64,000 bases of DNA from NCBI RefSeq assembly GCF_902459465.1, contig NC_047066.1:5678377-5742376 (forward strand), in the 5' to 3' direction. Below the pieces are notes generated by a model. It was not told the DNA's origin, made no database searches, and was given only the letters and a program-made list of their open reading frames with translations. A program made the translations under genes and the position numbers. Origin of the DNA: Asterias rubens (lineage: Eukaryota > Echinodermata > Asteroidea > Forcipulatida > Asteriidae). Shown in pieces: positions 1 to 54,005 of the stretch (its first letter is position 1; each line of letters begins with the position of its first letter).

Positions 1-20831
<20,831 letters not shown>

Positions 20832-22103
20832 TGGGGATGTTGTAAGAGTGACCCTTTGACTTACTATCTGTGAGGCGAGAGTGTGTTTGGTGGAACAGTT
20901 TTTTGTTATGTTTTTTTTTATTATACTCGTTTTATTGTTGTCACAGCTGATCAGACTCTTTGGTGGAGACTTGAGTTAAACAGTAATTCAATTTACAGAG
21001 GAGTGTGCTATGATTGGACTATTTTCAGTGATGTGCCTTTAAGTTATAACTCCCACCGTAAATAGAAGGATGCTTAGTTTTTTGGGTTTGTTGTTTTCTT
21101 TTTTGTGGTAGGTTTTTACTAATGCCTTTTTTTTTTCAACCCTAACAAAACAAGTGCCTCCTTTTTGTTTACGATTGTTTTTTTTTGCTATATTCTCTGG
21201 TAAGTTCATCAAAGAGAGATAAAACGTTGTTTTTGGTGGGTTTTAATTGTGTGTCTTTCATGAGCTTGTTGGTGGAGCAAGCCTGGAATTTTACAGACGG
21301 GCAGGCCTGATGCTTAACGGAGCAAACGAAGGTGATTGCCTCCATGCCCCCGGTTATTGCCTTGGTGCCCTTAAAATGCTACAGTAGAAATTTACAGTTT
21401 TCATCAAAGGGTGCCCTTTACCAAGGAGAAAATGCCTTGGTGCCCTTGCCCTTTCAAAAACGGAGCATACAGGCCTGGAGAGGTCCTTGCCCTTTTTACC
21501 TATTGTTTCAGACATATGTTGATTAATTGGTTGCCACTTCCTTTTTACCAAAAGCTGCCAGATTTTAGTGCCAGGAAAGCGTTAGAAATCCAGGAAAACC
21601 TTTGCTTGATTGTCTTAACTTTGGACATGTAAGAAGAATAAGGAAACTTCATTGTTATTTTGGAAACTTGTTGGTGGAACACACCAGGTAACAACGTCTT
21701 GTGTTCATTTTCTGCCTGAATATGCAGTCATATTTTTTGCCAAATTTGTTTTACTAGGTCTTGAGAAGAAAAATAAAGGTTCTTGTGAAATTTGTTCAAT
21801 CCAGTTTAATAAAAGTTGTGCTAATAGTTTTTTTCCAGGAAAGAAAACTGTTGAATAATCTGATAGTTATATTTTAAAAAGTGATATTTTTGTGCAGGAC
21901 AATTTTAATAAGAATGTTTGTTCACATGTCGCGCACGAGTGTTTTTGCGACAAGTGTTTTTTTACAGTTGTGATGCCAATTGAAAAGTGGGAAAATGTTC
22001 TGCGTTTTTTATGTGTTATTTTTTCCAATCAAACTTTTCTAGATGTTGTTATTCAAATGTTTTCCATTGAAACAAAAGTGATGATCAGTTGATCTTCTAA
22101 AAC

Positions 22104-22138
<35 letters not shown>

Positions 22139-22680
22139 GTTTATCTAAAGAAAGATTCAGAGATTTCAAAAGAGAAGAAATAAGTCAGTTGTTTATCTTA
22201 ACGTTTTTTTTGGTTAATTTATTCATTTTTGAAGAAAACACTTGAGTATTACTTACGGGTGAGAAAATCATCGCAGAATGATTTATCTGAGGCTGAGGTG
22301 ATGTTGTTTCCAAGGTAGCTGCGGAAGGGTTATTTAATTCTTTTCAAAAACTAACGGCTTGTGTTGTTGTCGGCCAGTTCTCTTCTTTTTTATTCTCCCC
22401 CTTTTTTTGTTTTCCCCATTTGTTAATTTTGTTGTAGTAAAATAATATTATGCAACTCATGATCTTATTTTGTTACTGACTTTCCTTTGTTTCCATAATC
22501 CTACTACTGCATGGCGTTAGTATTAGTGTAGTGTTATAGTATTAAGTTTGTCTTAAGACAGTTGAGTTTTCATTGTTATTTTTCTATTCCACAGTATATT
22601 ATTTTTTATATATAAATACATAAATTAACCCATCTGTTCATCCTTTTTTAAATACACACACCAAATTCTTTTTAACACCT
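20832..22680 (+). other. PIWIL1 3' UTR and intergenic sequence
   Basis: AT-rich sequence after the PIWIL1 stop. AATAAA occurs at about 21772 and again near 21809, so the mRNA probably ends there, but I cannot fix the site. At about 21320-21480 is a repeat (GGTGATTGCCTCCATGCCCC, GCCCTTGCCCTTTCAAAAAC) that recurs at 61508-61640. A TCAA microsatellite is at about 22105-22138. No gene is recognised. Confidence 0.5.
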
Positions 22681-23672
22681 CCCTCTGCTGATCAGAAACA
22701 CCAGAGTTTGAATTTGGTGCTCTTAACCGCTTGGCCACGACACTTCCACATAGGGTTTCAATTTCACAAAGAGTAAGGACTAGCCCTAACTTTTAGGAAG
22801 TATTCTAGGAGATAATACAAACTTAAAGACACTAGACACTATTGGTAATTGTCAAAGACTAGCCTTCACAGTTGGTGTATCTTAAAGACACTGGACACTA
22901 TTGGTAATTGTCAAAGACTAGCCTTCACAGTTGGTGTATCTTAAAGACACTGGACACTATTGGTAATTGTCAAAGACTAGCCTTCACAGTTGGTGTATCT
23001 TAAAGGTAGTGGACACTATTGGTAATTGTCAAAGACTAGCCTTCACAGTTGGTGTATCTTAAAGGCAGTGGACAATATTGGTAATTGTCAAATACTAGCC
23101 TTCACAGTTGGTGTATCTTAAAGGCAGTGGACAATATTGGTAATTGTCAAATACTAGCCTTCACAGTTGGTGTATCTTAAAGACACTGGACACTATTGGT
23201 AATTTTCAAAGACTAGCCTTCACAGTTGGTGTATCTTAAAGGCAGTGGACACTATTGGTAATTGTCAAAGACTAGCCTTCACAGTTGGTGTATCTCAACA
23301 TGTGCATAAAACAACAAACCTGTGAAGATTTGAGCTCAATCGGTCATCGAACTTGGGAGACAATAATGAAAGAAAAAAACACCCTTGTCACACGAAGTTG
23401 GGTGCGTTTAGATGGTTGATTTCGAGACCACAAGTTTTAAATTTGAGGTCTCGAAATAAAATTCGTGGAAAATTACTTCTTTCTCGAAAACTATGGCACT
23501 TCAGAGGGAGCCGTTTCTACCACTAACCTCTTCCCTCTTCCCATTACCAAGTAAGGATTTATGCTAATAATTATTTTGAGTAATTACCAATAGTGTCCAC
23601 TGCCTTTAAGGTTACTCGTCTTAACTATGTGCCAACTCGTGAGTCCTTACTCTTTGTGAAATCGACCCCCGG
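22680..23672. repeat. Nested repeats: SINE fragment, family D split by family A
   Basis: A SINE head fragment (CAGAAACACCAGAGTTTGAA) at 22690-22745 is followed by family D from about 22749. D is interrupted at its TTAA by a family A MITE (22823-23609) and resumes GTTACTCGTC, ending ACTCTTTGTGAAATCGACCC at about 23668. This shows the TTAA target preference of family A directly. Confidence 0.8.
22825..23296. repeat. 59-bp tandem array from a MITE end
   Basis: Eight units of 59 bp (AAAGACACTGGACACTATTG to CAGTTGGTGTATCTT). Each equals the terminal ~59 bp of family A. Units alternate between AAAGACACTGG and AAAGGCAGTGG variants. Only the last unit runs on into the rest of the MITE. Confidence 0.9.
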
Positions 23673-24145
23673 ACTATTAAAACCAAGTATAAAACATTCT
23701 GAAGACCTTGTTTCAATTCAGCATGCTTTGGCCAAAAATCCAAAGATTTGGGTCCGGAATGTTCCCCCGTTTTTTTTTTAAAGCCATTATACACTTTCGG
23801 TAAACAGTATTTTCCAAGTCCCACAATTCGTGTATCACAACTTATATATAAAACAACAAACCTGTGAAAATTTAGGCTCAATCGGTCATCGGAGTCGGGA
23901 GAAAATAACGGGAAAACCCACTCTTGTTTCCGCGCGTTTCGCCGTGTCATGACATGTGTTTAAAATAAATCCGTAATTCTCGCTAACGAGAATTTATATT
24001 GTTTTACTGTTTTCTCAAAAAGTAAAGCATTTCATGGACTAATATTTCAAGAGAAGTCTTTCACCATTACCTTCTATAAACCCTGTAAATTATTTGTAAA
24101 TCTGAACTTTTTTTTTTCTGTACCGAAAGGGTCCAATGGCTTTAA
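23673..24145. repeat. MITE family C copy and flanking repeat
   Basis: Family C spans 23777-24145: TTTAAAGCCATTATACACTT to GGGTCCAATGGCTTTAA, with an inner hairpin (CCGTAATTCTCGCTAACGAG). The 23684-23765 flank (TTCTGAAGACCTTGTTTCAA) matches a repeat at about 63780-63845. A second family C copy is at 49255-49636. Confidence 0.75.
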
Positions 24146-25726
24146 TGGTGCCCTGGACAAAACTTTTTCATTATGTGAAATTAATAATGACAAGGCTGAA
24201 GACTAATATAACCAGGCGAATTCTGTACCACTAAAACATGCTAATTTTTTTTGTTTTCCCAGGGCTTTGTTAATTTAAGAACTTCACTCTACTCCATGTT
24301 TAAGGCCATTTATCGATTTTAAATTATTTTTGTACAAACAATAAAAGGATTTTCACAGTGCCATAAAGTTAACAATGTCTCACTGACATTTTTCATGTAA
24401 TTAAACACGGATACCTTTCTATTACAGAATTAAAGTTTTGGTTATGTCACTGCTTATGGTCTGTTGTACAGTCTATGAATCAACATAATGCACAACACTT
24501 TGGTTAAATGCTTGAGTTAAATAACAGCAGGGCTGCTGCATTTCGCCTGCTACAGATAAACAGGGCCGCATTTTTAGTAAAAAACAACAGCAAAACAGCT
24601 AGACAAGCATGCACCTCATGCAATGCCTATACAGCACCAGCCAGGCTTCGAATTGATGATACCCAAGCCTACATTCGAATGGACTGTGAAAGGGGTAACC
24701 CTGTTTCAGCCCTAGGAGTAGGTGGAAAAAAATAATTGTAGCCCACACCTTGAAGTGGCCTTCAGGCCTTGTGTGTCAGGCGACTTGCATACAAAAAAAA
24801 GCACACGTTGGGAGTATCGCAACTGTGTTTTGGGCGTGGAATGAGGTGCATGCTGATCAATTTTTGCGAAAGGTGCAATGTACATCCACATACATGTACT
24901 TGTTTGATCATGACACAACCACTTGGTACCACTCACCAGTGTGACCCTTACTGTTTATTCACATTCCACTCATCAAAACACATATATTAGTGGCAAAAGC
25001 TTTATTTTGAAAAAATACCACTTCCAGGTGACTTTAAATACTCCTGCGGTTTTGCTTTGCAAAGAAAATTGTCAAGCAGAATTTTCTGCTTGAAAGCTTT
25101 CATTATAAAATGAAAGCTTTTATTATAATATTCATTCGAAATAAGTAAAGTCAAGGAAACTACCTGAAACCATCTACAGGTACAGCTAATTACAATCAAG
25201 GACAATGTGTTTACGACTTGCTGAAAGTTGTGCAAGATTGTTTTTTTCTATGTTCTCCCACATGAAGGAATTTATTCCTCAATGGTTCCCCTGACTAACA
25301 CAAAGGGTTTACAACTACCTTTTCATAAACCGATATTGCGGATTCACTGCTAATGAAATCACCGCATACTCTTGCTGCTCGTGACGCTTCAAGAAACCTC
25401 TAATCATGAAACCATAGGTGAGCAAGAATGTGTACACTACACTCATTAAAACAAAACCAAACGGGCAGCTGATAGGCGATGCCTAATTGCGCCAGTCTCA
25501 AACCAAAGTCTGTGGATAACGAGCCACCGTCAGCAAGCGAATCATAACATCTTCTTAAAAGAATCAATGACTACTCATCAAGGTGCTCGGAATTTGTCTC
25601 TACAAACTGCTCTGTGGTGACCGCGACAGCAACACTGAGATCATTGTTTTTCTTCCAAATATAAAATCTCCTGTATTTGCTTGAGGACTACCATTTCTTC
25701 CAGGTGTTGCTATTGTTAATACAACA
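24146..25726. other. Intergenic stretch upstream of the GPCR
   Basis: At about 24580-24780 is a SINE-body fragment (GATACCCAAGCCTACATTCG, GTAGCCCACACCTTGAAGTG) shared with 62600-62700. A small AT-rich hairpin is near 25075-25130 (CAGAATTTTCTGCTTGAAAG). I see nothing else, and no clear promoter element. Confidence 0.45.
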
Positions 25727-27204
25727 ATGCATTTCGAAGACGCAAACTTGACGACGGGTTGGGCCATGGGGGATATCAAAAGCGCCAGCGAAAAAGGTGT
25801 CTACGGTATCGTGGCTTTGTTGGGCATCATCGGGAACAGCATTGTCTGTTACGTTTTTCTTCGCAGGTCGTCGCCTCACAGTCGTTGTAGCTACTTCATA
25901 TTCCACCTAGCAGTGGCTGACCTGATGGCATGCCTCCTCGCTCTACCCTATCACCTCCTCCCTTTGAATGTGACTTTTCACGACGACAACAGGGTCTTCG
26001 GGGAGTTGATTTGCCGTTTGCTTCTCTCAAAGTACCCAATGTGGGTGTGCATCAATGTTTCCGTGAACACGCTCATCGTACTCACGGTGGAGCGATACGT
26101 CGCCGTGGTCCACCCGCTGAAATACAGTGTCATCTTCAAACGAGTATGTAGTCGTAGACTTACAATCTGCTGCTGGACTTTGGGGATTGCAGGGTGTGGC
26201 TATTTCTTGTTTATCTACGGCCTCTCAAAAGATGGACAGTGTGTGAAGCACACTTTTACACCACCCTTAAAGCAACTCGTTGGAGTGTGTGTGTTTTTAA
26301 GTTACTTCATTGCCCCTCTTTTGACAATGCTAGGAGCACATCTCCAGATGATTAATACCCTCCAGAATCAAGCCAAAACCTTCGCCAAACAAGTTGAACA
26401 AACCCTTGAAAACGAAGGTAAGTGATACTTTAGGGTCGAAGAATTAGCCTTTTTGAAGTGGCCGAAAGTACACATATGATTGGTTCAAATATGTCTAAGT
26501 CATGTTTATTCACTTTTACACTGCACTCCTCTGGCTCTAGATTGGAACGTCATATTAATCAAAAAGATATTCCCATTCATCCCGCTTATTTCCCGCATTT
26601 GATTGACTGTGACGTTGATGGCAATCAAACTTACCTGGTAAAATAACTGACTTTTATCAAGCTGTCTCCATCTTGGTCTTGTTCCTCGTGTCCGAATTTC
26701 AAGAATGAATGCTAATTATCTTTTTGCAAATAGGAACCAGACTATTTGGGTCTTCCAGCCTCGGTTTGATGCACTGCAATGGGAGAAATAAGATTGATGC
26801 TTTGATAAAGGTCCTATTAGATAGATCAATTTAACCAAATTGTTGTTTTCCAATTTCCAAACACAGGACCACCACAAATCGGGAAGACCGAAAAGGGTAA
26901 ATGGCAGACGAAGAAGGCCCGCAAGATCCAACGGTTGCTTTTCGTCGTGTTTTTGACGTACACCGCGTGCTGGGCACCAAATCAAATCATCTTCCTAATC
27001 TACAGCGTGGGTGGGACCATAGACTTCAGCTCGTGGTACTACCACTGGTCCGTGGCGATCGCGCTGGCAAACTCCGGTATCAACCCCTTCATTTACGCCG
27101 TCGGGAGTAAACGCTTCAGGAATGAGTTCACTAAGATGTTTCATGGGTGCTCCAAACGCTCGTCGCAGCTCACCAAGGTTCAGTACATTGGGTCATGTGA
27201 ATAA
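25727..27204 (+). CDS. Rhodopsin-family (class A) GPCR, probable peptide receptor
   Basis: Two exons, 25727-26417 and 26867-27204, join in phase 1 to give 342 residues. All seven membrane segments are readable: TM1 with GN (GIIGNSIVCYVF), TM2 LAVAD, TM3 with the disulfide Cys and an ERY motif (TVERYVAVVHP), TM4 with its Trp, TM5 with Pro, TM6 CWAP and TM7 NSGINPFIY. The second disulfide Cys is in GQCVKH. The N-terminus is short, with an N-glycosylation site (NLT). Family resemblance is to invertebrate peptide receptors of the galanin, allatostatin and QRFP type; the ligand cannot be read from sequence. The intron, 26418-26866, carries a repeat shared with 33590-33770. Start chosen: the first ATG, with an A at -3. 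Confidence 0.93.
26645..26830. repeat. Dispersed repeat in GPCR intron
   Basis: Contains TTTTTGCAAATAGGAACCAG and CTTCCAGCCTC and ends TTTGATAAAGGTCC. It recurs at about 33590-33770 in a PNLDC1 intron. Confidence 0.65.
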
Positions 27205-28041
27205 AAAGTAGTCAATAATTACAAGTACTACTAGCAAAAAGTAAAAGCATAAACTTCCACAAGTAGAAGCATCTAGTTCAGGCACCTTCTCAATTCCGTA
27301 TACATAAAATTATTCTTTTACTGCAAAGTATTCACTTAAAGGCAGTGGACACCATTGTTTAGTACTCAGCGTAAAACCTTACTTGGTAACGAGTAATGGA
27401 GAAAGGTTGGTAGTAGAAACGGCTCCCTCTGAAGTAACATTGTTTTCGAGAAAGAAGTATTTTTCCATGAATTTTGATTTCTTCGGAGACCTCAGATTTA
27501 GAATTTGAGGTCTCGAAATCAAGCACCTGAAAGCCTGTGGGTGTTTTTTCTTTTTCATAGTTATCTCGCAACTCGATCCGGCGACCAATTTATTGAGCTG
27601 AAATTTTCACCGCGTTGTTATTGAGAAACACTAAGTGAGAAGACTGGTCTTGGACATTTACAAATAGTGTCCAGTGTCTTTAAAGAAACACGTTGCCTTG
27701 GATCGGTCGAGTTGGTCTTTAAAAAGCGTTCTGTAACCGTTTGTTATAAAATGAATATGGGTATAGAAAGATGTTGTAAAAGTAGGATACAATGATCTAC
27801 ACAAATATGCCTCGAAATTACGTGGTTTTCTTTTTACCTCATCGACTAACACGGTCGGCCACATGGGAGTATGGGAGTCAAATTTAATGAGCGACCGTGT
27901 GAGTTCGCGACGTAAAAGTAAAACCGTGCAATTTTGAGTGATACTTGTCTGGATCATTATATCTTTCTGACCATATGGGTTTCATAACAAACGGTTTCAA
28001 ACGCTTTTAATATACCAACTCGTCCGATCCAAGCCATACTT
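27205..28041. repeat. Adjacent MITE A and MITE B copies
   Basis: Family A at 27336-27683 (TTAAAGGCAGTGGACACCAT to GTGTCCAGTGTCTTTAA) abuts family B at 27684-28041 (AAAGAAACACGTTGCCTTGG onward). They share a TTAA boundary. B has lost its last ~15 bp on the right. Confidence 0.8.
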
Positions 28042-29490
28042 TGGAGTAAATATTTCTGATATCAAAGTTTTCATAACTCTCATTCATGTTCACGTACGCA
28101 CCCACACACACAAAAGCGGCATTTGTTTTCACAAGTCGGCAATGAATTTTTGTTATTACGACAATTAATATTTTGATCAAGGCATGGAGGAAAAAATTGA
28201 AAAAGTTGTCGATGCTGTAGTATTTCCTCCGTATTATTTATGGAAGTAGGTATAGTATACTATAATTGCTTCTCTCCACCCACGGGGTAAATGGGTACCT
28301 GCGAGGTTAGAGGTTGATATTGTGTATGAAAAAGCCACAAGCGCCTTACAGGCAGCTCAGGGCTGTATACTCCCAAGAGAAACATTACAGGGATGTTATT
28401 GGCCCTATGACCAGGGCACTAATGTAAAGCGCATTGATACGGTTATTGTGAAATGCGCTATATAAGATTTTTTGAATTATATTATGGATTTCGGTAGAAT
28501 TAATTTCAATCTGTTCATAACACCTATACTTTTTAAAGATTTTGCTATACAAGGTATCTATGTTTATTCCATGTTTCCGTCGATATGAACTCCTAAGAAT
28601 TTAGTTCTCCTCACTTGTTTCAGAATGGTACCGTTTAAGGAAAGGGTCGTATTGTTTTGTCTTGAGCTAGAGAAATGTAATTGGACTGGAGTATATTAAT
28701 TGATAACTTATTAGTTGTTGATATCACTAAAACATTGTGAGAAACGGCTCCCTGTGTGCACTTTGTCGCATGCATGTGTTGATATGCACCAAGTGAAAAG
28801 ACTGGTTTGACAAACACAAATTAATATGTCCAGTGTCTTTAAATTATTGACGTGCAGTTTGTCATAACTGTAGGTGTGTCACTTTTGCAGTAATTGCTTC
28901 ATAATTATGTTTTATTGCAATTGTAATGTATTTTTTGCCTACTCAATGTTTTGAGGTTTTATTGAATTAAATAAATAAAATCAAATTTATAAAAAAAAAT
29001 AATGGTAGACTCATAATGGTTTTCAAAACACTTTTGCTTTAGTTCGGCTCCGGTTTAGGCATTTCGCATGCAGTTAAACATTTTTTTAAACAGTTTTAGA
29101 AAAGCACCTTACAATCCCACCATTTTAAAAACTGACTTCTTCTCGGGTGTACCGGACTTGCCTACAATACTGATGATGGGGAGCTCCCCATAGTATAAAT
29201 CATTGTGAGAAACGGCTCCCTCTGAATTAAACGTACTTTAATTCCACGAATTTGATTTCGAGACCCCAGAATTAGATTTTGAGGTCTCGAAATCAAGCAT
29301 CTGAAAGCACACAACTTCGCGTGACAAGGGTGTTTTCGTTCGTTTTTATCTCGCAACTTCGACGACCAATATTGAGCTCAAGTTTTCACAGGTTTGTTAT
29401 TTTAGGCCTATTATGCATGTTGAGATACACCAAGTGAGAAGACTGGTCTTTAACAATTACCAATAATAGTGTCCAGTGTCTTTAACGAGT
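28042..29490. repeat. Intergenic region with SINE and MITE A fragments
   Basis: A SINE tail lies at about 28270-28470 (GGGTAAATGGGTACCTGCGA, GCGCATTGATACGG). Partial family A copies lie at 28725-28842 (ACATTGTGAGAAACGGCTCC to GTCCAGTGTCTTTAA) and 29199-29484, the second with the GAGGTCTCGAAATCAAGC palindrome arm. No coding signal is seen. Confidence 0.65.
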
Positions 29491-29729
29491 CGCGTCGGAG
29501 CAGCACGTTGACAATAACGTGTTCCCTGATTGGCCGATGTTAAATTCGTTAACCGGCGGTTAATAGCGTCCATTTCAGACCCCCCCCCCCTGCCACCACC
29601 ACCACAAAAAAAAAAAAACAACAACATGGTCGTCTTTTGGGGAGTTACGCCCTTTCCGATACGAAATATTTGTAAATGTAGGAGCTACCAATGGAGACTG
29701 TTTCCTGCCTGTATCGAATGCAATTCCTC

Positions 29730-30195
29730 TGTGCAATAGTATCCGGAGCACATTTTAGCATATGCAATAATGTCCGCCGGACGGTTTTGCATATGCAATC
29801 GTGTCCGCCCGGGTGACGCTGCTGCATAATGCAATTGTGTCCGCCCGGACACATTTGCATATGCAGTTGTGTCCGCCCCCGTGCAAAACCGTCCTTGCAG
29901 TAAACGCCCTTGGTCGACGGAACACGTTCGCCATTTTTTTTACGAGCTAAGTGCATGTCATGACTGGGAAATGTTCGGCCGTTGGGTATTCTCTGCAATC
30001 ATGACATGAATTTTCATGCTGCATAATTTACGTAGGTTCAGTGCATGCACGCTTACTTACGCGCGCATATAATGTACAGTCATGTACATGTCTGCTGCCG
30101 GGACGGTTTTTGCATAGCCCCGGGAAACGATTGCATATGCAAAAGGGTCCGGAGAGGACAGTATTGCATGGCGGACACAATTGCATCTGACACCG
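29730..30195. repeat. Cluster of TGCATATGCAAT / TGTCCGCC motifs
   Basis: Four direct units on the left (29756-29880) combine TTGCATATGCAATNNTGTCC with CGCCCGG. Units on the right (30105-30188) carry the inverted form (ATTGCATATGCAAAAGGGTC, GCGGACACAATTGCAT). Together they make an imperfect inverted repeat around a centre near 29990. It is 0.8-1.2 kb upstream of the PNLDC1 start. It could be the ends of a DNA transposon or a protein-binding array. Confidence 0.6.
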
Positions 30196-30679
30196 GCCAC
30201 ACCCCGCCCGCCCCTATTAAAGGTGGTACAGTAGGCTTTTAGCTCATATCTGGGCCCGATTTCATAAAGCCTGTACAAGCACAAAACCCTGCTAAGCTCA
30301 GAACATTGCTTAGCAAGTTACGTCAAATAAAATAAAAACACCACTTGATCGTCCGAATTTTTTCCAAAAGAGGAGGATGAGTGTCTTTTTATTTTATGTG
30401 TTTATTTGTTTTCCAACAACAAAAATGCCGCTAAGTCAAAATGCCGTGGTGATGGAAGATCGTCGCAGGATATTTTGGATCCCATTATGTGGTTGTGTAA
30501 ACGATTTTTTCAACTCGAATTTTGTTTTATGAAACACTAGAAAGCATCAAGTTAGATTCGGGAATTTCATAGAGGTGCTTATTTAAAAGAACAAAAACTA
30601 TCATTATGCTTACCAATACCAATGTTCATTTCTGCTTAGCAGAAAACTGTAAAGGAATTAGGCCCTGCTGGCAGTAGAC

Positions 30680-30825
30680 GGCCCCGCCCCCACCATTCCC
30701 CCTCCCTCCCTCCCCCCCCCCCCCCGCCATTCCCCCTCCCTCCCTCCCCCCATTCCCTCCCCCCCATTCCCCCTCCCTCCCTCCCCCCATTCCCCCTCCC
30801 TCCCCCCCCCCCGCTTACCCCTCCC
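30680..30825. repeat. CCCT-rich low-complexity tract
   Basis: Tandem CCCTCCCTCC and CCCATTCCCC units with runs of 8-12 C. The minus strand is a run of G tracts able to form G-quadruplexes. It ends about 150 bp before the PNLDC1 start codon, so it is likely in the promoter or 5' UTR. Confidence 0.85.
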
Positions 30826-30973
30826 CTACCCGTCATGACATTGAGACGACACCACCAATGCGTGAGATTGTTCACCACTGGACCCGATGAGAACGAGGTT
30901 GGTAGTTTATGATTTTGGCTAGTTATAAATAAATAAAAGCGGGATGTTCGAAACGGAAGTTTGAGCTTTCGCC

Positions 30974-53057
<22,084 letters not shown>

Positions 53058-54005
53058 ATGAAGAAATTCCACGCCAACGGACACTTTGCGTGTTCAGGTC
53101 AGGACATTGTTATTCTGCAGTTGACATTATGGACTGCTTCTAAAAATTATTTGTGATGTCATTTGAATCTGTGGAAATGGAGGGACGAGAAATTTCAGAC
53201 TTTTGTCTGAATTTTGACTTTCCTGCCAGGTGAAAAAGTGTTTGCTGTTATCATTTTCAATTTATGAAGTAATCATGCTCTGTGATCTACACCTACGGTG
53301 CCGAGGATACTGTTCAAGCTCCTTGAACTCCAAGGGTCACCAAATGATAGAAATGACATCATTTCAGGAACCTGATTAAAATGTGGATCGTGGTTTCAGA
53401 CGTGTTTGTCCGTGATGACACTCACTATTGAAACATTACCTTTGCCCATGAATGCCAAGTACCTTGCAAGGCCTATTTGTGGACTAATATTTAGAACCTT
53501 ATGGAGAACCAAGGACAAAACCCCTAGAGGGACAACAAAAGGACCCATTTTAAATTTTCTTAAGATCTGGGGTGCTCCATGAGGAATTTTGTGTACCAAG
53601 TTTACGGGAAGATGTTTAAAGGGACACATTGCCTTGGATTGGTCGAGTTGGTCTTTGAAAAGCGTTTGTAACCGTTTTTTATAAAATGCATATGGGTAGA
53701 AAGATGTTGTAAAAGTAGAATCCAATGATCCACACAAACATTCCTCGAATCTGCATGGTTTTCCTTTTACCTCGACGACTAACATTTCGGCCATTTATGG
53801 GGGTCAAAATTTTGACTCCCATAAATGGCTGACCGTGTTAGTTCGCACAGTAGAAGAAAAACCACGCAATTTCGAGGCAAACTTGTGTGGATCATTGTAT
53901 TCTACTTTTAAAACATCTTTCCAACCATATGCATTATATAAAAAACGGTTACAGACGCTTTTGTTTTGACCAACTCGTCCGTTCCAAGGCAACGTGTTCC
54001 TTTAA
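53058..54005. repeat. PNLDC1 3' UTR with MITE B copy
   Basis: MITE B spans 53615-54005 (TTTAAAGGGACACATTGCCT to GCAACGTGTTCCTTTAA). If transcription runs to the AATAAA near 54198, the mature mRNA would carry a ~390-nt hairpin in its 3' UTR. Confidence 0.7.

Noticed and set aside
22825..23296. CRISPR-like repeat array
   Set aside because: Units of 59 bp are head-to-tail without spacers, in an animal genome, and match a MITE terminus.
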